58,166 bases of DNA from Methanobacteriota archaeon (GTDB taxonomy: Archaea; Halobacteriota; Methanosarcinia; Methanosarcinales; Methanosarcinaceae): NCBI GenBank assembly GCA_016841265.1, contig JAENZL010000001.1, positions 102,603 through 160,768 on the forward strand, given 5' to 3'. The translations under genes and the position numbers were made by a program. The notes under the pieces were generated by a model. That model ran no database searches, was not told where the DNA came from, and was given only the letters and a program-made list of their open reading frames with translations. Below, piece after piece: positions 34,681 to 42,941 of the stretch. The stretch's first letter is position 1. The number at the start of each line of letters is the position of its first letter.

Positions 34681-35118
34681 TCATCCATGCTTCTGGGCAT
34701 CATGAAAACACTTTTCATGCGTGATTTCTCCACACACTCCGAACATCGGGTGCCCCATTGCACTGCATATCTTGTCCACCGCGTCCTTTGAAACATAGGC
34801 CTCGAACCTTGAGACTTCCTCACAAGCCTCTTCCGAGGAAAAACCGTAGTGACTCAGGAGGAGGCTCATGATCCTGTGTCTCCTGATCAGGAACTCTGCA
34901 TACATTTCCCCATACTGAGTTAAGTCGGCCCCTTTGTAAGGAACATGGTTCAAATAGCCTGAAGCTGCAAGCTCGTTAAGGGTCTTGCTTGTCGTGGAAG
35001 GATCCACTTTAAAGCTGGAAGAAATTTCAGTAGTCTTCACGGTCCTTCCTTTTTTTAAAATGAATTTCAGGTAATCTACTTTCCGGGGAGAAAGTTCGAG
35101 ACCCGTAATCACTGTCAT
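34681..35118 (-). CDS. DtxR/MntR-family metal-dependent regulator
   Basis: This 145-residue protein has a winged helix N-terminus (YLKFILKKGRTVKTTEISSS, VDPSTTSKTLNELAASGYLN) and a dimerisation and metal-binding half: AEFLIRRHRIMSLLLSHYG, EACEEVSRFEAYVS and KICSAMGHP, with His, Glu and Cys placed as in DtxR/MntR. The C-terminal CGEITHEKCFHDAQKHG adds further Cys and His. It probably represses the downstream znuACB genes when metal is sufficient. The ATG at 35118 is preceded by a strongly AT-rich promoter region. Confidence 0.9.
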   Translation of the reverse strand: MTVITGLELSPRKVDYLKFILKKGRTVKTTEISSSFKVDPSTTSKTLNELAASGYLNHVPYKGADLTQYGEMYAEFLIRRHRIMSLLLSHYGFSSEEACEEVSRFEAYVSKDAVDKICSAMGHPMFGVCGEITHEKCFHDAQKHG

Positions 35119-35362
35119 GAAATAGTATAATAAAAAAACAGATATTTATTTCTTTGGAATTTTTTGGTACTACCCCAAATTTTCAGAATTTTATTTGAGA
35201 ATGGAAAAAAGTTGCAAGGAAAAGTATTGAGTTTAAATTATCGAATCCCTACAAAAGTGGAGATCAGTAAACAAGGGATTAAAAAAAGGATTAAAAAAGG
35301 GATTAAAAAAAGGGATTAAGAAGGAAAAAAACTCGCAGATGAACTTCTAAACGCAGTTTTTT

Positions 35363-36694
35363 TCAGTAAGCGATCAAATAGACTCCGCAGACAAGCAGGA
35401 AACTAACAACACCCATCAGGGCTCCTCCCAGGGTATATGCCCTGAATACCTGCTGAGGCTCAATTTCAGCCAGTTCCCCGAAAATCCAGAAAAAGGGGTC
35501 GTTGACGTGTGAGAACAGGAAAGTACCTGATGCCATGGACAGGATGATGATTTCCACAGGAAGCCCGAGTTCTGGTAGTAGAGGCATCATGAGCGAAGGA
35601 GCAACGAGCATTGTCACGACTCTTGAGCCCTGAACGGTCTGGAGGGCAGCAGCAACCAGGAAGGGCACCATAATGTGGGGAAGGTTCAGTTGCATAAAAA
35701 TCTGCCCCAGGGCCTCCCCTGCACCTGTCATGGCAAGAGTTGCCCCAAGAGCTCCACCCCCGCAGAGGTCGAGGATGACAACCCCACCCCTTCTCACAGC
35801 TTTTTCTATAAGAGTTCTGAGCACGTCAAGTCCCAGCCTCCTCCCGGAAAGAAAAGAAAGAAGTACCCCGATCAGAAGGGCTATGTTAGGGTCGCCAAGG
35901 AACAGGAGTAGTGGAGGAGAGATTTCAAAGATCGCGCTGGAGAGAATAAGGATGAGAGGGAAAAAAACAGGAGCATAAGCTTCAAGCCTCCTAAATTTTC
36001 CATTTGTCTTTTCCAGTTCCCCTTTCTTAATTACAGACTCCTTGCGCCCTGACAGCTCCTGTTCACCTTTCCGTGAAGGTCCTAAAATCCCTTCCCCTTC
36101 ACCAGCATTGAATTTCCTGGCATAGAGGTACCCTGCAATGGACGTGGGAACTGAAATCAAAAATCCCAACAGGATCAGGAGGTTAGTATTTGCCCCAAGC
36201 TCTCCTGCTGCCGAGATTATCACGGGAGAGGGGTAGACAAGGTTGAAAGATGCAAGCGTGCCCAGCGCCAGGGCGGTTGCACTAGAAATCGAGGGGTTGT
36301 TGGTCCTGGCTGCCAACTCTCTTGCGATCGGAACAAAGATAACATAGGCCAGGATGCAGCACATCACGGGCACGGAAAAGAGAAAACCAAGGAAATTCAG
36401 AGCCAAAAGAGGTTTTCTGGAAAAACGAATGATGTCGTCGGCAATCACGGAGGTACCCCCGGTCCTCTGGAGTACGATTCCAATGATGCTCCCGCAGGTA
36501 ATGATAATTGCAAAGTGGGAAAATACCCTACCCATACCCAAACTTACAGTTTCCACTGTCTTGAGGGGTTCACCTGCCAGAACTCCCGTGAGGATAGATA
36601 CCGAAACCAGGCTAAGGAAAGGATGAATCCTGAATTTTGCGGTCAGGAGCAGAATGCAGATGAGGGCAAAAAGGAAGATAAGGACCGGATTCAT
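35363..36694 (-). CDS. GntP-family permease (gluconate:proton symporter type)
   Basis: About 443 residues with twelve or so membrane segments. GntP hallmarks include ILLLTAKFRIHPFLSLVSVS at the start, GSIIGIVLQRTGG, RKPLLALNFLGF, SGTFLFSHVNDPFFWIF near the end and VVILDLCGGGALGATL. Substrates of the family are sugar acids and hydroxy acids; the one used here is unknown. I placed the start at ATG 36694 (MNPVLIFLF), about 30 bases from a TATATTTTTATATG box; a TTG at 36715 is open but would sit almost on the box. No sugar-acid enzymes are adjacent. Confidence 0.88.
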   Translation of the reverse strand: MNPVLIFLFALICILLLTAKFRIHPFLSLVSVSILTGVLAGEPLKTVETVSLGMGRVFSHFAIIITCGSIIGIVLQRTGGTSVIADDIIRFSRKPLLALNFLGFLFSVPVMCCILAYVIFVPIARELAARTNNPSISSATALALGTLASFNLVYPSPVIISAAGELGANTNLLILLGFLISVPTSIAGYLYARKFNAGEGEGILGPSRKGEQELSGRKESVIKKGELEKTNGKFRRLEAYAPVFFPLILILSSAIFEISPPLLLFLGDPNIALLIGVLLSFLSGRRLGLDVLRTLIEKAVRRGGVVILDLCGGGALGATLAMTGAGEALGQIFMQLNLPHIMVPFLVAAALQTVQGSRVVTMLVAPSLMMPLLPELGLPVEIIILSMASGTFLFSHVNDPFFWIFGELAEIEPQQVFRAYTLGGALMGVVSFLLVCGVYLIAY

Positions 36695-36845
36695 GCAACT
36701 TAGAATTTCATCCAAACATATAAAAATATAGTTGAAAGGAGAGGTTTATTGGGGAGAGAAAGTTACTGTCCAACAGGGGGTAATCAGGAAGGGAGCGGAA
36801 AGAAAAGAGCAGAAAAAGGGTAATGAAGGACGGAAAGAAAGGAGA

Positions 36846-36936
36846 GGAAAAAAGGTGGAAAAAAGGTGGAAAAAAGGTGGAAAAAAGGTGGAAAAGGGTG
36901 GAAAAAAGGAGTGGAAAAAAGGAGTGGAAAAGGGTG
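36846..36936. repeat. 11-bp minisatellite after cheW
   Basis: GTGGAAAAAAG and close variants repeat about eight times immediately 3' of cheW. On the minus strand it is a T-rich tract with CCAC interruptions and could terminate the receptor/cheW transcript. Confidence 0.9.
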
Positions 36937-36944
36937 TGGTACTA

Positions 36945-37457
36945 TCAGGTAGTTTCTTCAGGCAGGGAGAGCTGATTGAGTTCGTCCGCTTCTTCTTCTC
37001 CAAGAACCTTTGCCAGGTTCAGGAGAATAAGAAGCCGGCCATCCAGTTTTCCGACTCCTTTCAGGTATTCGGAATTTATTTTTGACTTTATCATTTCAGG
37101 TGTAGGTTCAATGGTAGAAAGAGGGAGCTTCATGACCTCTTTCACGGAATTTACGAGCATACCGATGACAGTATTCCCTACTTCCACGATAATGATTCTG
37201 GAGAGCTCATCGCGCTCCTTCGGGCTGAAACCGAGACGGATATTCAGGTCGATCAAGACAATGATTTTTCCTCGCAGGTTGATCAGCCCTTTTACACATT
37301 CCGGAGCCTGGGGAACCCGGGTGATCCTGGGAGCCGGGATGATTTCGGAGACCTGCAGGATATCGACCCCGAATTCTTCTCCCGAAAGCTCAAAGACCAC
37401 AAGCTGAAGTCCCTCATCCAAAACTTCCGAATCCTGTTCTGATGTTTCTCCAAACAT
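36945..37457 (-). CDS. cheW: Chemotaxis adaptor CheW
   Basis: This 170-residue protein couples receptors to the kinase CheA. The CheW fold is visible: LQLVVFELSGEEFGVDILQV, SEIIPAPRITRVPQAPECVK, GLINLRGKIIVLIDLNIRLG, IIVEVGNTVIGMLVNSVKEV and GVGKLDGRLLILLNLAKVL. The Arg/Asn-rich NLRGK loop is the receptor contact. It follows the receptor gene by 21 bases, so the two are one operon. Confidence 0.95.
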   Translation of the reverse strand: MFGETSEQDSEVLDEGLQLVVFELSGEEFGVDILQVSEIIPAPRITRVPQAPECVKGLINLRGKIIVLIDLNIRLGFSPKERDELSRIIIVEVGNTVIGMLVNSVKEVMKLPLSTIEPTPEMIKSKINSEYLKGVGKLDGRLLILLNLAKVLGEEEADELNQLSLPEETT

Positions 37458-37478
37458 GGCAATTCCTCAATAAAGGGC

Positions 37479-39548
37479 TTAATCTTCCGTGTTTTCCGGA
37501 CTTTCTTTGGAATCCCCAAGTTTGAACTTTTCCGTGGCTCTTCTCATCCTTTCCCCGAGCAAAGAGAGTTCATTAGCCATACTGGCAAGTTCTGACATGG
37601 AAGCGCTCTGTTCCTCGAGAGCTGCCGCAGCTTCCTGGGTTCCGGCAGCGGACTGCTCCGAGATTGAAGATATGTCCTCCAGAGTAGAGGTAATCTCTTC
37701 GATGGAAGCAGACTGTTCCTCAGTAGCTGCTGCAACGTCCTCGATCATGTTTGTGATCTCATTGACCGTAGAAACAATCCCGTTTATCATCTCAAGGGCC
37801 TCTTTCACGGAACTGGAACCAACCTCCACGTCACCCTTGCTGGCTTCAATAGACTCTACAGTGTCACCTATAACGGTCCTAATTTCATCGATCAACCCTG
37901 AAATATTCTTGGCAGCACCCCCGGATTCCTCGGCAAGTTTGCGGACTTCATCGGCTACAACAGAGAAACCTTTACCGTGTTCACCTGCCCTTGCAGCCTC
38001 AATTGCCGCATTGAGTGCAAGCATATTGGTCTGGTCTGCAATCCCGGTAATGAGCGCCACAATCTCATTGATCTCCCGTGATTTGGAGTCAAGACCTTTG
38101 ATTACGCTTTCGGTTTCATCTACGGAGGACTGGATACGGCCCATTTTTACCAGGACTTCTTTGGAAACGTTCCCGATGTTGTTAACCGTGTCATTTACAA
38201 AGTTTGTGTTTTTGGAAACTTTCTGGGTATTATCGGCAACTTCCTGGATGTTGTGAGTCATGTCCTGCATTGCATGGGTTATGTCCACTATTTTTGAAGT
38301 CTGCATTTCTGCGCCGTGAGAAATTTCCGTTGCCGTGTCCGAAATCTTTCTTGACGCCGAGGCTACTTCCTCGGAAGAGGCGGACATTTCTTCCGAAAGC
38401 GTGGCAAGATGGAGTGAACTTTTCTGGACTTCCCTGATAAGCTGGCGCAGGTTTGCAACCATGTTGCCGAAGGCTTCGGAGAGAAGGGATATTTCACTGC
38501 GGGAAGTGCCCTTGATTTCAACAGTTAGGTCTCCTTCAGATATTTTTTCGGAGGCATCCAGAAGTTCGTAAATCGGCTTTCTGTAAAGGTTCAAAATCAC
38601 GAAAACGAGTACAGCCCCGAGTAATACCGAAAAGAGAGTTACCAGGAGGATTTCATTGATAGATCCGCGGATCAGGGTGTTCAATTGTTCCCTCTGATCA
38701 GCACTGGCAGCCTTAGTGACGTTTTCGACCTTCTTGGCTATTACCAGCATATTTTCCTCCGCCTCATCTTTCCTATTTTCCAGAGATACCAGCCGCTCGA
38801 AATCTGCACGGATTTTCTCGGTATCAGAAATTACCATCTCTACACGATCAATATTTTCCTGCTTTTCCAGGCGTAAACTTAAATCGGTAAGCTGGTCAAT
38901 GACAGTTCCTGCAATCTGATAATAATTCTCAGCGTGCTGTGGGTCCCCGGTGATAACATAGCTCTGATATTCATTTTTGCCCTGCAGTATCAGTACCATA
39001 ATTTCCTGTGTATCCTCGGCAATGGACAATTTCTCAAGAAGAACCTCATTTGAAGCCCCTTCCTCAGTATATTGTTTATACTGCTCCATCTGGTCGATAT
39101 AAATCTCTTCGACCAGCTGCAACATTTCTCCCCTTCTTACAGTAAACCCACTTTCTAAGGCAGCCTGTTCCTCTTCTGCCTCAACATAATCATCAAACTC
39201 TGCCCCGAAATCACTGGAAGCCTCCAGGGCAAACTCCATTCTGCCTTGATTTACATCGTCGAGATAGTCGGCATATATGTTCTTCGATATTTCTGCCTGT
39301 TCGGGTACAAGATCCAGATACTTATATACATCATCTTTTGCTGCCGGATCTCCACTAATAATATAGTTTTGCTCAGAAATTACAACATATTCCATATTAT
39401 CAATAATAAAGGTCATATTTTCAATGGCCCGGGTCTTTTTCTCAACATCGTTCATGCCGCTGTAACCCGTATACCCAACAAAAAAGATCAAAACCAGAAG
39501 AAGGGCAAATCCTATTACCACATGCCCTATTTTTGTGTTTTTAAACAT
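37479..39548 (-). CDS. Methyl-accepting chemotaxis receptor
   Basis: This 689-residue transmembrane receptor has TM1 at about 8-28 ([20 protein letters not shown]) and TM2 at about 302-325 ([20 protein letters not shown]). The outside domain of about 270 residues is all helical and contains two related halves ([12 protein letters not shown] and [12 protein letters not shown]), which fits the helical bimodular sensor class. A HAMP domain follows ([20 protein letters not shown]), then a long signalling coiled coil with the hairpin tip [20 protein letters not shown]. The ligand is unknown. The start ATG lies at 39546-39548. Confidence 0.94.
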   Translation of the reverse strand: MFKNTKIGHVVIGFALLLVLIFFVGYTGYSGMNDVEKKTRAIENMTFIIDNMEYVVISEQNYIISGDPAAKDDVYKYLDLVPEQAEISKNIYADYLDDVNQGRMEFALEASSDFGAEFDDYVEAEEEQAALESGFTVRRGEMLQLVEEIYIDQMEQYKQYTEEGASNEVLLEKLSIAEDTQEIMVLILQGKNEYQSYVITGDPQHAENYYQIAGTVIDQLTDLSLRLEKQENIDRVEMVISDTEKIRADFERLVSLENRKDEAEENMLVIAKKVENVTKAASADQREQLNTLIRGSINEILLVTLFSVLLGAVLVFVILNLYRKPIYELLDASEKISEGDLTVEIKGTSRSEISLLSEAFGNMVANLRQLIREVQKSSLHLATLSEEMSASSEEVASASRKISDTATEISHGAEMQTSKIVDITHAMQDMTHNIQEVADNTQKVSKNTNFVNDTVNNIGNVSKEVLVKMGRIQSSVDETESVIKGLDSKSREINEIVALITGIADQTNMLALNAAIEAARAGEHGKGFSVVADEVRKLAEESGGAAKNISGLIDEIRTVIGDTVESIEASKGDVEVGSSSVKEALEMINGIVSTVNEITNMIEDVAAATEEQSASIEEITSTLEDISSISEQSAAGTQEAAAALEEQSASMSELASMANELSLLGERMRRATEKFKLGDSKESPENTED

Positions 39549-39815
39549 CTTTTTTCACCTTCGCCTCCACCTGTCCGTCTTAAAATCTTTTCCACCCTTA
39601 CTTAATCAAATTTCCAGCCCCCCAGCGGCGTTTGCTGGGAAAATAAACTGAATAAAATAAATATCCAAGATCGGCTTGTTAAAGCTTATTTCATCCAAAT
39701 ATCTTGATAAGTATTATTTTTAAAAACTCACAAATTTGTTGATACCCTTGGTAAATCGGCGATTAAAACCGTAAACTCATCCGATATTCACAGGAACCGG
39801 ATTTGGAAACCGGAC

Positions 39816-40181
39816 TTAACCTATCAGAAACTCTTCGATCTGGGATCTGAAAATACCGAAATTTATAGGCTTGGGAAGGACAGCATAGCACCCTGCTTCA
39901 AGAAACTGCTGTTCACTTTCGGGATCGCTGTATCCTGTTACGGCAACCACCCTGATGTCCCTGGTCTCAGAATCACACTTTATTATTTTAAGAAATTCAA
40001 GACCGTTCATCTTCGGGAGTTCCATATCCAGCAGTATCAAATCTACTCTACCCTCATTAAGCACTTCCAGTGCTTCCACCCCGTTTTTTGCCTTCTTCGG
40101 CTTATATCCAAAAGACTTCAGCAGATCTGCCTCAATCATAAGGTTAAGTAAATTATCCTCAACAACAAGGATTTCGGACAT
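39816..40181 (-). CDS. Single-domain response regulator (CheY-like receiver)
   Basis: This 121-residue receiver begins MSEILVVEDNLLNLMIEADL. Acidic pocket residues are Glu-Asp in VVEDN, the phosphoacceptor Asp in LILLDMELPKMNG, the Thr in VVAVTGYSD and the Lys in AVLPKPINF. The DNxxNxxI-type start is closer to receivers of histidine-kinase phosphorelays than to CheY. It has no output domain. The ATG at 40181 was preferred to a TTG three codons earlier. Located upstream of the receptor gene, 267 bases away, on the same strand. Confidence 0.9.
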   Translation of the reverse strand: MSEILVVEDNLLNLMIEADLLKSFGYKPKKAKNGVEALEVLNEGRVDLILLDMELPKMNGLEFLKIIKCDSETRDIRVVAVTGYSDPESEQQFLEAGCYAVLPKPINFGIFRSQIEEFLIG

Positions 40182-40190
40182 ATGACTCAA

Positions 40191-40252
40191 CTCTCAAGAT
40201 TAACGAGCTCTCAAGATAAGAACTCTAAAGATAAGAACTCTAAAGATTAACA
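40191..40252. repeat. 15-bp tandem repeat upstream of receiver gene
   Basis: CTCTAAAGATAAGAA and variants occur four times just upstream of the receiver start. It lies where the promoter or leader must be. Confidence 0.8.
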
Positions 40253-40870
40253 CGTTGTTCCAGAGTAATGATTGTACAGATTGGTTTTAGTACAGACCAA
40301 CCAGCTTTTTCAAACACTTATTTACTATGATTTTACTGCTATGTACACAATTGTTCTGAATTACGTGAATATTGTCATAGTATGTAAATATTTTCATTTT
40401 ATACGAATATTTTATTACACAGTTTCCGGAAGTGTTGTTAATTGGAATTTAGAATAATAGATAAAGGGATAAAACAAAGGGATTAAAACCCCACAGACAA
40501 ATTACCCCAACTTGCAAAGTACTATATAAACTGTAGAAGAATATAAAGTTATTTATCATGACGTATTTCATAATTTTAATATTAAAACAGAAGTTAAAAC
40601 CCCGTTTTCTTAGATACGAGAGACTCTAAGATTGGTTGGCAGCTTGTTTACAAGTCATCAAAAAAGTTTAATATAGTACGCCCCGCATATTATTTACGTG
40701 ATTAGACAAAATTTTGATGATATCACCAAAGACCTCTGATATCTTACACTTTCGATCTCGAAACGAAAAAATTAATCATTTTTCACTCGAGGCAATCATT
40801 CCAGCAATTATACCTTATAGTCTCACTTTCAAAACCTGGGATAAGTTGTAAATCACTCGATTGTAAGTAG

Positions 40871-40950
40871 TGTCGCGTCAAAGGTATAATGTCGTATAAA
40901 ATCGGTTACTACTATTCAGAATCGTTCAATCTTTGATGATTGACGCGACA
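40871..40950. mobile_element. 80-bp miniature inverted-repeat element with 4-bp target duplication
   Basis: The element starts TGTCGCGTCAA and ends with its exact inverted copy TTGACGCGACA. Directly outside both ends is GTAG, a 4-bp direct repeat as left by transposition. There is no coding capacity. It probably derives from a larger insertion sequence by internal deletion. Confidence 0.75.
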
Positions 40951-41279
40951 GTAGTTTATTTTCATAAATTAAGAACTTCATACGTTCAATCAGAGGTTGG
41001 TGAATGCCACCAGCAGTCTGTAAAAAAAGAAATGTGATAATATAAGAAAAAAGATAACTTAACAGATACAGGCAGTAAGAAATTTAGCAAATTAAGGCAA
41101 TTAAGAAAAATAGTTGATCGTAAAAACAATCATTATAAAAGAGACTATAGTAAAAACTAAGTAAAAAACTAAGTAAAAAACTAAGTAAAAACAGCTAATG
41201 CTGGAACTAGCAATAGTAAAAATGGAAAGAAGATAATTTATTGTCGCTCGCTTCATAAAAACTAAAAAAGGGGAAAGAC

Positions 41280-41648
41280 ATGGCAAGGATTATGATCGTG
41301 GACGATGCCGAATTTATGAGAATGGTGATCAGGGACATTCTCGTAAAGCAAGGACACGAAGTGGTAGCTGAAGTAGCTGATGGAGAATGTGCAATTCAGA
41401 AATATCAGGAAGTGAAACCGGACCTTGTACTGATGGATATTATTCTGCCGGATATGGAGGGTACAAAAACCCTGCAAAAGCTTCTTGAACTTGATCCCAG
41501 GGCAAAAGTGGTAATGTGCTCTTCCCTGGGACAGAAGGCTGTGGTGATGGAGTCCATAAAAATAGGTGCAAAAGACTTCATAGTTAAACCCTTTGAACCC
41601 GATAAAGTACTGGAAGTAATCAAAAAAGTCATTGGACCGGATAGTTGA
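41280..41648 (+). CDS. cheY: Chemotaxis response regulator CheY
   Basis: This 122-residue receiver has Asp8-Asp9 in IMIVDDAEF, phosphoacceptor Asp53 in LVLMDIILPDMEG, Ser in VVMCSSLGQ and Lys in FIVKPFEPD, all intact. In archaea CheY signals to the archaellum motor through adaptor proteins. AAGGGG lies eight bases upstream of the ATG. First gene of the plus-strand che operon. Confidence 0.95.
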   Translation: MARIMIVDDAEFMRMVIRDILVKQGHEVVAEVADGECAIQKYQEVKPDLVLMDIILPDMEGTKTLQKLLELDPRAKVVMCSSLGQKAVVMESIKIGAKDFIVKPFEPDKVLEVIKKVIGPDS

Positions 41649-41722
41649 AAAAACACTTTTCGAAAAAGTGCCTTACGGAGTTGCTTCAAGATAAAGACCT
41701 GCTTTAAGATGAAGTGCCTGAA

Positions 41723-42814
41723 ATGACCATCAATGCACTCGTTGTAGACGACTCAGCCCTGATCCGGAAAGTTCTTTCGGATATATTGAACAAAGACCCT
41801 GAAATCGAGGTAATAGGGACTGCATTCGACGGAAAGGATGCACTTGAAAAGGTCAAAAAATTCGAGCCCGATGTCATACTTCTAGATAATGTGATGCCCG
41901 TACTTGACGGGCTTAGAGCCCTTGCCAGAATAATGAAGGAGTACCCGACCCCTGTGATAATGGTTTCCGCACTCGGAGAAAAGGCTGAAGAAATAACCCT
42001 CACGGCACTTGAATACGGAGCCGTGGATGTAATTCCGAAGCCTGAAGGGATCTTCAGTCAGAGCATTCCGGAGATGGCGGAGGAAATCCGCAAAAAAGTT
42101 AAGACCGCGGCAAAAGCCAATCTTGACAACCTGGAATGCATGCGGCACCCGGAAAAAGAAAGGCTGGACAAAATTAAAAAGGCAGAAAGAAAGACAGGGG
42201 ACGAGACTTTTGCAGGCCCTGTAAAAAATGTTATTGCAATCGGCACATCCACAGGAGGCCCCAGAGCCCTGGGAAAGCTTATAAGTGCACTTCCGGCTGA
42301 CCTTCCCGCAGCAGTCCTCATTGTACAGCACATGCCTCCGGGCTTTACAGCATCCCTTTCAAGGAGACTTAATGCGAAGTCAGCCCTCGAAGTCAGGGAG
42401 GCAAAGGAAGGAGATGTGGTGGAAAACGGAGTCGTGCTTATTGCACCCGGGGACTATCATATGGAAATTGTCCGAAAAAAGGTAAAAGGTAGAGAAAAAG
42501 ATGTTGTCCACCTTAGCCGGACACCCAAAGAGCTGGGTACAAGGCCTTCCGTCAACGTCCTTTTCAGGTCCATTGCCCCTCTTTACGGCCCAAAAATAAT
42601 CTCGCTTATCCTGACGGGAATGCACTGTGACGGAGCGGAAGGGGCAGAAGAAATCAAAAAAAAGGGTGGCAAGGTTATCGCCGAAGCTCGAAGTTCATGC
42701 GTTGTATATGGAATGCCGGGAGAAATAGTCAAAAGAAAGCTTGCCGACTTCGTGATCCCGCTGGACAGGATGGCTACGGAACTCTTGAACATGATGAAAG
42801 ATGCTTCTGGCTAA
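41723..42814 (+). CDS. cheB: Receptor methylesterase CheB
   Basis: About 363 residues. An N-terminal receiver (VVDDSALIRKVL, phosphoacceptor in VILLDNVMPV) is joined to the methylesterase domain. The catalytic Ser is in IGTSTGGPRAL, the His in VQHMPPGFTA and the Asp in GMHCDGAEGA. It removes methyl groups from receptor glutamates and may deamidate glutamines. I used the ATG at 41723; a GTG three codons earlier is open. The stop codon lies inside a tandem repeat (AAAGATGCTTCTGGCT). Confidence 0.94.
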   Translation: MTINALVVDDSALIRKVLSDILNKDPEIEVIGTAFDGKDALEKVKKFEPDVILLDNVMPVLDGLRALARIMKEYPTPVIMVSALGEKAEEITLTALEYGAVDVIPKPEGIFSQSIPEMAEEIRKKVKTAAKANLDNLECMRHPEKERLDKIKKAERKTGDETFAGPVKNVIAIGTSTGGPRALGKLISALPADLPAAVLIVQHMPPGFTASLSRRLNAKSALEVREAKEGDVVENGVVLIAPGDYHMEIVRKKVKGREKDVVHLSRTPKELGTRPSVNVLFRSIAPLYGPKIISLILTGMHCDGAEGAEEIKKKGGKVIAEARSSCVVYGMPGEIVKRKLADFVIPLDRMATELLNMMKDASG

Positions 42815-42859
42815 AGATGCTTCTGGCTAAAGATGCGTCTAACTAAAGATACTTCTGAA
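42799..42859. repeat. 16-17 bp tandem repeat spanning the cheB stop
   Basis: AAAGATGCTTCTGGCT is followed by a second identical copy and two weaker copies (GATGCGTCTAACTA, GATACTTCTG). The first copy encodes the last residues DASG of CheB and its stop. Confidence 0.75.
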
Positions 42860-42941
42860 CTTCATAATTTATCACAAAAACAGGGCTAAGTAGAGCAAAA
42901 TAAAGAACTTCCTGCAGTTAAGGAGAGAATGGGAAAAGATC

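Larger units (their letters stand above)
40182..41279. other. Divergent region of the chemotaxis locus
   Basis: This 1.1-kb AT-rich region separates the leftward receiver/receptor/cheW genes from the rightward cheYBARCD genes. It holds 15-bp repeats next to the receiver gene, a miniature element at 40871-40950, and a 12-bp repeat (about 41154-41190, AAAAAACTAAGT) close to cheY. No coding frame is convincing. Confidence 0.55.
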
